The position numbers and the translations under genes are program-made. Positions 41,312-48,445 of a DNA stretch of 48,625 bases are shown here, piece after piece; the first letter of the stretch is position 1; every line of letters begins with the position of its first letter. The stretch is from Symplocastrum torsivum CPER-KK1 (GTDB lineage: Bacteria; Cyanobacteriota; Cyanobacteriia; Cyanobacteriales; Coleofasciculaceae). Under the pieces are notes generated by a model. The model saw only the letters and a program-made list of their open reading frames with translations, was not told the origin of the DNA and did not search any database. Location of the stretch: the NCBI GenBank assembly GCA_019358875.1, contig JAHHIF010000062.1:1-48625 (forward strand), in the 5' to 3' direction.

Positions 41312-41562
41312 GCAACGGTAAGTATGGGGATTTAATCAAGCAAGCCAGAAAACAAGAAGACCAGAAAGGAGACAGACCAGATGACCAGAAAACCAGTAAA
41401 CCAGAAATAACTTCAGAGGAGGCTGAACCGGAAGTGAACTTATGCGTCAAGGTGCCGATATCCTTACGACGGCATTGGTCAGCGGAGGCGAAGCGAACTG
41501 GAGTGACGATGACGAGTGTGATTATCGAAGCGCTAACAGCACGGTTTGGTGAGCCGGACTAA
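41308..41562 (+). CDS. ParA-partner protein, ribbon-helix-helix type (84 aa)
   Basis: ATG at 41308 overlaps the ParA stop (ATGA) with GGGAGA upstream; a GTG at 41302 is possible. The N-terminal half (residues 8-45) is Lys/Gln/Asp/Glu-rich and disordered, encoded by CCAG repeats. The C-terminal half, VNLCVKVPISLRRHWSAEAKRTGVTMTSVIIEALTARFG, has the strand-helix-helix pattern of ParG/Omega-type RHH proteins. It should bind the centromere and stimulate ParA. Confidence 0.82.
   Translation: MSNGKYGDLIKQARKQEDQKGDRPDDQKTSKPEITSEEAEPEVNLCVKVPISLRRHWSAEAKRTGVTMTSVIIEALTARFGEPD
41345..41408 (+). repeat. 8-bp-phased CCAG boxes inside the RHH gene
   Basis: CCAG(A/T) starts at 41345, 41361, 41377, 41385, 41393 and 41401: spacing 16, 16, 8, 8, 8. 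This is the same box and period as in the region upstream of parA, so the coding sequence probably doubles as a binding array. Confidence 0.75.
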
Positions 41563-41574
41563 GGAACTTCCGTA

Positions 41575-42345
41575 CTATGTACTCAACGGTGTGGGGGTTT
41601 TTCGGATATCCCCAATTTCTCCAAACACTCGTGAGAACGTTTCTACATCCTTGCCGAGATAGACAAAATCATTGTAGTAGCGAGGCGAACTTTGCCTGTG
41701 ACCATTGGCATCAATGAAGGCAATTCGTTTATCCACCTCACAAACAGCCGTTACTTGCCGCAACAAGTGCTTGTACCAGGAGGCTCCGGTTCTGTTAAGC
41801 AGAAGAATGATAGCTTCAGCCTTTTCATCCTGATAGGAAGCCAGTGCTTTTTCTAGCCATTTGTTGACTTGTCGGCCATAAGGTGGGTTGCACCAGACGC
41901 GCCCAAACCAGGGTTGTATCATGCCGTCGATTTCAGCAGTGTAGTAAATGCCTGCCTTGATCCATCCCTGAGCAACCTTGTTACTGGCTGGGTCTAAATC
42001 GATTCCTCCCAGTACCAATCTTGCCATCTCTACATATTCAGGTGGTGTGTACCATTCCACCGGAGCATCTGAATCCCCATGAGGATTTTTGCCTCTGGGA
42101 ACCTTCTGCGCGAGCGCTGCTTCAACCTTGGCTCTCTCTTGTGTGGTTAAATTCAGAGCATCCAAGCTCGACTTGGCTTGCATCCAGAACACTTCTCGCT
42201 CAGGCTTAGTTGGCTTAAGTGTGATACTTCCCAGCGCTGCTAAGGTTCGATTTTTTGGCTTGCCTTCAATCCACTTCGTGTCACTCAGGTAACAAAAGTT
42301 GTATTCGCCTCTACTGTTTTGTCTTTTTATCCATCGAACGAACAT
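41575..42345 (-). CDS. Phage-type (Dam-like) DNA N6-adenine methyltransferase (256 aa)
   Basis: The C-terminal part (about 95-245) matches phage N-6-adenine methyltransferases: EWYTPPEYVEMARLVLGGIDLDPASN (DPAS at 118-121), then VWCNPPYG with the catalytic NPPY at 153-156. A ~90-residue N-terminal part (MFVRWIKRQNSRGEYNFCYL, LAALGSITL) resembles the start of some transposases or a DNA-binding appendage. There is no cognate restriction nuclease beside it, so it is an orphan methylase that may mark the plasmid or regulate promoters. Two copies of a 25-bp palindromic operator precede it. Confidence 0.88.
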   Translation of the reverse strand: MFVRWIKRQNSRGEYNFCYLSDTKWIEGKPKNRTLAALGSITLKPTKPEREVFWMQAKSSLDALNLTTQERAKVEAALAQKVPRGKNPHGDSDAPVEWYTPPEYVEMARLVLGGIDLDPASNKVAQGWIKAGIYYTAEIDGMIQPWFGRVWCNPPYGRQVNKWLEKALASYQDEKAEAIILLLNRTGASWYKHLLRQVTAVCEVDKRIAFIDANGHRQSSPRYYNDFVYLGKDVETFSRVFGEIGDIRKTPTPLST

Positions 42346-42353
42346 TAACCTCT

Positions 42354-42415
42354 CCTAGTGTATATTTCGTACACTAGGCAATTCTAGGCAACTAGTGTAT
42401 ATTCTGTACACTAGG
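42354..42415. promoter_or_regulatory. Duplicated palindromic operator upstream of the methyltransferase
   Basis: CCTAGTGTA-7-TACACTAGG (42354-42378) and CTAGTGTA-7-TACACTAG (42392-42414) are two copies of one palindrome, 37 bp centre to centre. The first begins 9 bp upstream of the ATG. A dimeric repressor binding twice is likely; the repressor is unknown. Confidence 0.8.
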
Positions 42416-43025
42416 AATCAAGTCAAGGGAAACGCGCCTAGTTCTCGCTTGTATCATTTGAATGAAGATGTCTTAAGAATACTTGTTATCAATTACACGT
42501 TGGATGCGAACGCATTCCCTAACACCACCTACGTCGAGAAAACCTGATCTGACGACCTATTCCCATCACATTTTGATTAGGGGATTGTTCCGAATACATA
42601 CCAAGTGTTTAGGTTTTAGCGCTACTGTTAGCCGGGTAGCTCGACAGTTGGCGTTTGTGTAGTGTGCGTCCCAAAAACTTGGAGTGAGGGAAGTTTGGTG
42701 ACATAGATAAAATGACGAGTTTTTGGTACACAGTTAGAGGCTGTAGTGCCGTTTTTTAGTGAGGTGCGAAGGCATACCAGAAACGGGTGATTTTTTGGTA
42801 CACAACCGGAAGGCAAGTGTGGCATAACTGGTCAGTGCCCCTCGAATGTAGAACTTCAACAACTCCCTACCCACCTAATCCAATGTAAGAAGAGCTATCT
42901 GGCTGCATCACAGCTAGGTGATTAGCCTCAACAAGAGTGAAGAGTGGCTAACTCTGTCTAATGTCTTTTAGAATAAAATCCAAGTTGACATTCCTTGTAA
43001 GGAATATTATCGTGTGAGGTAGGAC
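42416..43025. other. 600-bp region without a gene, with TTTTTGGTACACA repeats
   Basis: No confident gene. TTTTTGGTACACA occurs at about 42718 and 42791, with a related inverted copy (TGTGCGTCCCAAAAACT) at about 42661. They could be protein-binding sites or remnants. The last 30 bp carry the ribosome-binding site of the toxin gene. Confidence 0.45.
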
Positions 43026-43433
43026 GTGGTCTGGACTTGGAAGCTGTATCTAGACGCGAGAGGGGAGGAACCGAAAGACTTGCTGGCTTTCTTTGTGGGG
43101 TTAATACCAGAGGGTGAGCTACCGCCAAACGTGCCAACACCTGTGCTGACTCCATCAGAAACCAAGAGGCTCCAAGTCAATCTTAAATATCTGTGTGACA
43201 AAGGCTTGGCATCGTTTAACAGCGATATCTTCAAGAAGCTAGAGGATGACTTGTACGAATTCCGCATGACTAAAAGCGAGCATAACCCACGATTCATTCT
43301 CACCACTGTCACTCCTCAATGTTTTGTGGTGTTGCACGCTTTTATGAAGAAGTACGACGGGGCGATCCGAGATAGAGATAAAGAGCCAGCAAGGCTTCGA
43401 TTGCGTGAGTTGAACAGTAGGAAAGGACAATGA
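43026..43433 (+). CDS. HigB/RelE-like toxin (phage Gp49-like, 135 aa)
   Basis: GTG start with AGGTAGG just upstream. The pattern fits the Gp49-like/HigB branch of the RelE fold: WTWKLYLDARGEEPKDLL at the N-terminus, LEDDLYEFRMT at about 72-82, RFILTTV and VVLHAFMKKYD at about 101-111. Arg80, Arg89, His104 and Lys108/109 are candidates for the mRNA-cleaving surface. An ~18-residue Pro-rich insertion (about 27-45) is unusual. The stop overlaps the antitoxin ATG by 4 bp, in toxin-first order as in higBA. Predicted role: ribosome-dependent or free mRNA endonuclease. Confidence 0.75.
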   Translation: MVWTWKLYLDARGEEPKDLLAFFVGLIPEGELPPNVPTPVLTPSETKRLQVNLKYLCDKGLASFNSDIFKKLEDDLYEFRMTKSEHNPRFILTTVTPQCFVVLHAFMKKYDGAIRDRDKEPARLRLRELNSRKGQ

Positions 43434-44554
43434 ACAAGTACAACTTTCAGGACTGGCTCAATACGAAGGTAAGCGATGACTCCGAGGTAATCCTAGCCGG
43501 GAAGCTGGAGTACTTGCGGCTCTATTTGACCGATGCCATGCGGGAGTTGCGCTCCAAAGCCGGATTAACGCAGGCACAGTTAGCCGAGAAATTGGGAGTG
43601 CAGCAAGCTGCCGTGTCCAAGCTAGAGTCGGCTCTAAAGGATCATGAGCTGGAGTCGGTACTTAAGTATCTGCATACTCTGGGTGCGGATTTGCTCCTAT
43701 CCGTGAAGCAGGGAGAGGAACTTTATCAGGTAAGCGATACCGAAAGTGGGTTGTTGGTAGATGTGCCGATAGAAGTGCGAGATCTGGCATCAACAGCAGG
43801 AATGAGTTTGCGTGAGTATGTCCAGGCAGCAATTGGGCACTTCTTGCAACAGGCTGTTTCAATAAGAAAATTCCCGACTGCATTGCTTAACACTGATGAC
43901 TCTGTCGCTATAAGGATACGGGAGAGATTAGGAGGACGATCCCCTTCTAATTCAGAAATAATATCTGAATTAGAAAAATGTTTGAATGTCGCCTCAGAGG
44001 AAGATCGCATCTTTGCCATTAAAAATTTTTTGGCTGGCAACACTGCTAGTGGAGGAACTAATCGTGATTTCAGCAATGAGAATGATGATGAAGTTGAATT
44101 ATTAGATTTAGCCGAAGGTTTACTAGATAGGATTGACGAGGGTTTTGAATTAGAACAATCTATCGCACACGACGAAACAGCTTTACAGGTCTATACTCGT
44201 GAAGCTTTTCCAGAAAAGTGGGCAGAAATTCAAAGTAGGTTGGGAAATGCTTATCTGAATCGTATCTATGGAAGCCGAGCCGAGAATTTAGAACAATCCA
44301 TTACACACTACGAAATAGCTTTGCAGGTCTATACTCGTGAAGCTTTTCCAGAAAAGTGGGCAGAAGTTCAAAGTAGGTTGGGAAATGCTTATCTGAATCG
44401 TATCTATGGAAGCCGAGCCGAGAATTTAGAACAATCCATTACACACTACGAAGCAGCTTTGCAGGTTTATACTCATGAAGCTTTTCCAGGAAAGTGGGTA
44501 GAAATAAAAAAACATCTGGAAGTTGCTGATAGAAGTCAATCAAAAAGTTTGTGA
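43430..44554 (+). CDS. XRE-family antitoxin fused to TPR repeats (374 aa)
   Basis: A Cro/C1-type HTH lies at about residues 35-70 (LRSKAGLTQAQLAEKLGVQQAAVSKLE), as in HigA antitoxins, but the protein is three times longer than a normal HigA. A second helical segment (VRDLASTAGMSLREYVQAAIGHFL, 116-139) and an acidic linker precede 46-residue TPR units from about 241, each with ALQVYTREAFPEKWAE and LGNAYLNR. The same TPR signature occurs in the CHAT protein 212 bp downstream. Coupled to the toxin by a 4-bp overlap. Inferred role: neutralises the toxin and reports to, or is cut by, the CHAT protein. Confidence 0.82.
   Translation: MNKYNFQDWLNTKVSDDSEVILAGKLEYLRLYLTDAMRELRSKAGLTQAQLAEKLGVQQAAVSKLESALKDHELESVLKYLHTLGADLLLSVKQGEELYQVSDTESGLLVDVPIEVRDLASTAGMSLREYVQAAIGHFLQQAVSIRKFPTALLNTDDSVAIRIRERLGGRSPSNSEIISELEKCLNVASEEDRIFAIKNFLAGNTASGGTNRDFSNENDDEVELLDLAEGLLDRIDEGFELEQSIAHDETALQVYTREAFPEKWAEIQSRLGNAYLNRIYGSRAENLEQSITHYEIALQVYTREAFPEKWAEVQSRLGNAYLNRIYGSRAENLEQSITHYEAALQVYTHEAFPGKWVEIKKHLEVADRSQSKSL
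44201..44554 (+). repeat. 138-bp tandem repeats in the antitoxin gene
   Basis: GAAGCTTTTCCAG begins units at 44201, 44339 and 44477. The first two units differ at only a few bases, so the array expanded recently. Confidence 0.9.
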
Positions 44555-44766
44555 ACCACGGCTAGCAGAGAAGACAATGCGAGTAAAGAGCGAGCACATT
44601 ATTCCCACAGTTGCGGAAAATTTGGAGTTTGGTTACAGCATGAATGTAAGTAGCATTAGTACCGCATTTGGACACGGAAAGTAGTGGGATGTTCTGCATA
44701 AAATCGGTCATTTTGCGTTAGACCAGACAGCAGATAGCATTCTGAGTAACTAGCAAGTAACAAGCT
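44555..44766. other. Gap between the antitoxin and CHAT genes
   Basis: 212 bp. A 34-codon frame (44578-44682, starting MRVKSEHIIPTVAENLEFGY) is present with weak support as a gene. No terminator is seen, so readthrough from the toxin-antitoxin genes into the CHAT gene is possible. Confidence 0.35.
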
Positions 44767-47580
44767 ATGGATGAACAACGCCAAGAAGCATATTCCAAGT
44801 TAATCCAAACTTTACTCAAAGATTCGTCGGAATGCGAAAAGATAGAAATCCTAAAGGCTAATAAAAACCTGATTGATGCTGGTTTATTGCAGATACTGAA
44901 ACAGTTATCAAATACTGTACAGTTAGTAACTATATTAGCCCCGAAATTAGCTTTTTTAACGGAAGTATTGCAAGCAACATCAGATAGTGACAGCGATCTG
45001 CAAGTGCTGCTTTGCCTTTTACTCGCGAACTTGGACAAACTGGATGATTGCTTTGCTCTACTGTTGCGTCTGTGGGCAGCACTTACCCTGCCCAAGCAGA
45101 CACCAAGACAAGCACAACTGATTGCAAAAGTCGTAAGTGATTTTAGTAACCTGATTAAAAAATTTCCGGCAGGCAATAAGGCTATTAACATTGAGATTGC
45201 TATTGCAGCCTGCGAAGTAGTTGCTACTGTTTTTACTCACGAAGCTTTCCCAGAACAATGGGCTGCAAATCAAAACAATTTGGGCATTGCTTATAGCAGT
45301 AGACTTCGGGAGAACCAAGCACAAAATGAGGAGATGGCGCTCACAGCTTATGAAAATGCTTTACAGGTCTACACTCGCGAAGCTTTTCCCAAAGAATGGG
45401 CTGGGGTTCATGCCAATTTGAGTAAATTATACAGCAAGCGGGTTTTGGGAGACCGAGGACAAAATCTAGAACAGGCGATTCACTTCTACAAAGAGGCTTT
45501 GCAAGTATTCACTCGCGAAGCCTTTCCCCAAGATTTTGCTATAGTGCTAAACCACCTTAGTCTTGTCTACCACGACCAGGGGCAGTTTGACCAAGCAATT
45601 AAGTGTTTCCGTTCAGCCCTAGGAATTCTTACACCTAGTGCTTCACCCCTTATGTACCATATGACGGGGCAAAACCTCGGCAAGATGGCTTTTTTGGCAG
45701 AACGGTGGTCTGAAGCCATAGAAGCATATGGTGTCGCTATAGAAGCTGTGGAAACTACCCGCGCCATGACGCCTCTTGACTCTTGGCCAGGGCTTACGCA
45801 CTCAGCCAGTTCTGCAACGGGAGAATGGGGGGTTCCGCTTCTCGAACAACGCTCAGAACAACGAGATTTGCTTTCAGTGCGTAAGTCCTATTTGCGTCAA
45901 AAAATTCTGGAAGGAGCCATTGGCATTTACGAAAAAATGGTGCAAGCCTGCATCAATGATGCCCAACTGGAAAAAGCCATTGAAACCATCGAGCGCTCAC
46001 GTTCCAAACGCCTCGTAGACTTGATGGCAAGTAACGACCTCTACCAAGGCAGCGAAATTCCCCCGAAAGTCAAAGAGTTATTGCAACAGTTTGACGACTT
46101 GCAAGAGCGAATCGACCAAAAACGCTCACCATTCGATTCTGTCAACAGCCGAGAACTAATGGGAGAGGGAACAAGTACACTGGATCGCGCTGCCTTCCAA
46201 GCTTACAACGAAGAGATCGCAACCTTAGAAGCTGAGAAACAGCAAATTTGGGAACAACTCAGACGCCTAGACCCGGTGCTAGCTGGCGAGATTAAAGTTG
46301 ATGCCCCTAATCTTGTCCAGATGCAGAAGCTCATTGACCAGCCCACCAGTGCTATTGTCAGCTTCTACACTACTGCCCAAAATCTCCATATATTTATCCT
46401 GCGGCAAAATCAAATTACCCTTCACACTTGTCCCGATCAGGGAATTGAGCCTCTGCAAGGCTGGATTTCTCAAAACTGGTTACAGCCCTATGCAGCATCC
46501 TGTCACCCAAATAGACCAAAATCAGAGCGAGATCAACTTAGAGCAGAATGGATTAGTCAAATCAGTCCCTTTCTCACCGAACTAGCACAACGGCTGCAAC
46601 TTACTGACTTGATTGCAAAACATCTCAATGGCATTGAAGAACTGATCGTTGTGCCTCACCTGTTGCTGCATCAGATTCCTTTTGCCGCATTACCCGTTCA
46701 ACACTCCGAACATCGCTACCTGGGTGACAAGTTTCTCATTCGCTACACCCCTAGCTGCCAAGTCTTGGAGTTTTGCAAACAGCGTGGCGAAGTAACAGAG
46801 AATTTCACTTACGGCACAGTAGAAGATGCCACTAATGACCTGCCTTTCGCCAGTTTTGAAGGCGAACAAATTGCCCAGTTGCATCAGATTTCCAGTGAGC
46901 GACGATTGAGAGGCAGCAGCCGAGCCACCCGCGACAACTATCGGCAGCTAGCAGAAAAAGTCCAGGTACTCCACTCCTGCCACCATGCCGAATCCTGCCT
47001 TGATGAACCCCTCAATTCCCAGTTGAAGTTAGGAGATGGCAGTATCACATTGGGACAACTGATGAGTCCAGGTTGGCGTCTACCTAATCTCTCCGATGTG
47101 TTTCTCTCCTGCTGCGAGACAGGTCTGGGTTTCCCCGAAATCACAGATGATATTTTGACACTCTCCACTGGTTTTTTGTGTGCTGGTGCCAGAAGCGTTG
47201 TCAGTACTCTCTGGGCAGTCAACGACTTGGCTACAGCCATATTTTCCATCTTCTACTATCAGCATCGACAACAAGGCTGTAGTCGCCCTGAAGCTGTGCG
47301 GCAAGCTCAGATTGAATTGCGTGAATTGAACAAGGAGAAATTGCTCAACAGAGAGGATATCCAAGAACTATCCAGGCAGGCAGAAGCAGGGTTTGAGGAA
47401 GCCAAAAGCAAGCGAAAGCAATACCAGCGAGGTTCTACAAAACATCGAGAATGGCAGCGTAAATGTCTAAAGTACGAAAAGCTTAGAGGTCAACTTGACA
47501 ATATAAAAGATTACCCGGACGAAAAACTCTTCTCTCATCCCTATTACTGGGCTGCTTTCGCCTGCCAAGGATTACGCTAA
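44767..47580 (+). CDS. Cytoplasmic TPR-CHAT protease candidate (937 aa)
   Basis: No signal peptide. A helical N-terminus (1-150) is followed by TPRs (about 150-330) with THEAFPEQWA and ALQVYTREAFPKEWA units that match the antitoxin's. A coiled-coil region comes next (about 435-510), then the CHAT domain (about 620-937). Its catalytic pair is present: His739 or His740 (HSCHHAE in place of the usual CHG) and Cys783 (FLSCCETG). CHAT domains are caspase-like proteases; TPR-CHAT proteins act as effectors in, for example, type III-E CRISPR. Here the likely substrate or partner is the TPR antitoxin. Same strand and probably same transcript as the toxin-antitoxin pair. Confidence 0.88.
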   Translation: MDEQRQEAYSKLIQTLLKDSSECEKIEILKANKNLIDAGLLQILKQLSNTVQLVTILAPKLAFLTEVLQATSDSDSDLQVLLCLLLANLDKLDDCFALLLRLWAALTLPKQTPRQAQLIAKVVSDFSNLIKKFPAGNKAINIEIAIAACEVVATVFTHEAFPEQWAANQNNLGIAYSSRLRENQAQNEEMALTAYENALQVYTREAFPKEWAGVHANLSKLYSKRVLGDRGQNLEQAIHFYKEALQVFTREAFPQDFAIVLNHLSLVYHDQGQFDQAIKCFRSALGILTPSASPLMYHMTGQNLGKMAFLAERWSEAIEAYGVAIEAVETTRAMTPLDSWPGLTHSASSATGEWGVPLLEQRSEQRDLLSVRKSYLRQKILEGAIGIYEKMVQACINDAQLEKAIETIERSRSKRLVDLMASNDLYQGSEIPPKVKELLQQFDDLQERIDQKRSPFDSVNSRELMGEGTSTLDRAAFQAYNEEIATLEAEKQQIWEQLRRLDPVLAGEIKVDAPNLVQMQKLIDQPTSAIVSFYTTAQNLHIFILRQNQITLHTCPDQGIEPLQGWISQNWLQPYAASCHPNRPKSERDQLRAEWISQISPFLTELAQRLQLTDLIAKHLNGIEELIVVPHLLLHQIPFAALPVQHSEHRYLGDKFLIRYTPSCQVLEFCKQRGEVTENFTYGTVEDATNDLPFASFEGEQIAQLHQISSERRLRGSSRATRDNYRQLAEKVQVLHSCHHAESCLDEPLNSQLKLGDGSITLGQLMSPGWRLPNLSDVFLSCCETGLGFPEITDDILTLSTGFLCAGARSVVSTLWAVNDLATAIFSIFYYQHRQQGCSRPEAVRQAQIELRELNKEKLLNREDIQELSRQAEAGFEEAKSKRKQYQRGSTKHREWQRKCLKYEKLRGQLDNIKDYPDEKLFSHPYYWAAFACQGLR

Positions 47581-47722
47581 TTGCAGTAGACATAGAGTTA
47601 AGAGGTGCTGTTGTAGTATTCACTACAGATGCAATACAAACCACCCATTTCAATAACCAACTTCGCCATGCCAACGTGACAAATGGCTTTTTACATGGAC
47701 GGGTTTGAAATGTCAACGTTTT

Positions 47723-47994
47723 GGCTTAGTTATAGCAACGGAAAAATTTTGGTCGTTAAGGCTGAAAAGTCTACAAATTAAGGCTTGTTTGGGTGTCCTG
47801 ATTCCCAATTCTACGTTCGCTAGTACGTGTTCAACTGTCCCAATTTGAGCCATTAATGGGACAGTTGCCATCCAAAACAACAATTTTTCGCCATTACAGA
47901 CCTCCAGGCAGTGAGCGGTCAGACATCAAAAATGGGACAGTTCCTTTTGACTCCTCACTAACGACCAAAATTTTTCCATTGTTAAAACTAAGCC
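47723..47994. mobile_element. MITE-like element (272 bp)
   Basis: The ends are inverted copies of ~37 bp beginning GGCTTAGTT and containing GGAAAAATTTTGGTCGTTA, with about four mismatches. An internal inverted repeat CTGTCCCA/TGGGACAG and a third TGGGACAG are present. No coding capacity; no clear target duplication. Confidence 0.7.
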
Positions 47995-48262
47995 GAATAG
48001 TCCCATCTGCTTGTCCTGCGACTATGGCATTTCATTTACCAAGACTAGGTAAGATACCAAAGCGCTGCATCAATCTTTAGATGAATTCTCTATATCAATG
48101 TTCTGTATCGCCACTTCTATCAATCCTGTAACAACTCCCGTTTAAAACTCTAGGCATTGGTAAGACTTGCCAAGTTCTACACGATCGCACTTGCCCCAGC
48201 AGAGCCGTAGATAATTTCCTGATAGGGAGAACAAAAGTCAATTTGATACACCATTGCCAAGT

Positions 48263-48295
48263 ACCTTGCCTCTATCGGCAGGGTGTTTTATTTTG
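48263..48295 (+). terminator. Intrinsic terminator downstream of the CHAT gene
   Basis: ACCTTGCC pairs with GGCAGGGT (one T-G wobble) around TCTATC, followed by GTTTTATTTT. Confidence 0.75.
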
Positions 48296-48367
48296 TTCCA
48301 AAGTAACGTGTATGAGTTTGCCTTCTAATCGGTGAAAGACAACATCTCGCTATGAACGGCTAAGCGC

Positions 48368-48445
48368 AATCAATACCAACTACTTCTGGCGCTTGACTGC
48401 CCAGTTAACTTCCCGTCCTGAACGCTCAGTACACTTAGTATATGA
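48368..48445 (-). pseudogene. Inverted remnant of the 3' end of the HTH gene at 2713-3264
   Basis: On the minus strand it reads GTTCAGGACGGGAAGTTAAC followed by TGGGCAGTCAAGCG, close to 3222-3260, and continues into the same downstream flank. Only the last ~20 codons are present. Confidence 0.75.

Larger units (their letters stand above)
47581..48441. other. 860-bp region with a MITE, terminator and gene remnant
   Basis: No confident gene. It holds a MITE-like element (47723-47994), a terminator (48263-48295), a degenerate 30-bp copy (48182-48211) of the sequence at 268-297, and an inverted remnant of the HTH gene 3' end (48368-48445). Confidence 0.5.

Noticed and set aside
41345..41408. CRISPR-like or microsatellite repeat
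   Set aside because: The 8-bp unit matches the boxes upstream of parA, so a partition array is a better explanation.
41575..42345. Restriction-modification pair with the HNH nuclease at 35747
   Set aside because: The genes are almost 5 kb apart on opposite strands, and phage-type Dam methylases are usually solitary.
42628..42825. Minus-strand 65-codon frame with CVPK repeats
   Set aside because: The peptide repeats only reflect the TTTTTGGTACACA DNA repeat; no start signal or family feature.
44718..45191. Minus-strand 157-codon frame over the CHAT gene start
   Set aside because: Cys/Ser-rich, no motif, fully covered by the CHAT gene.
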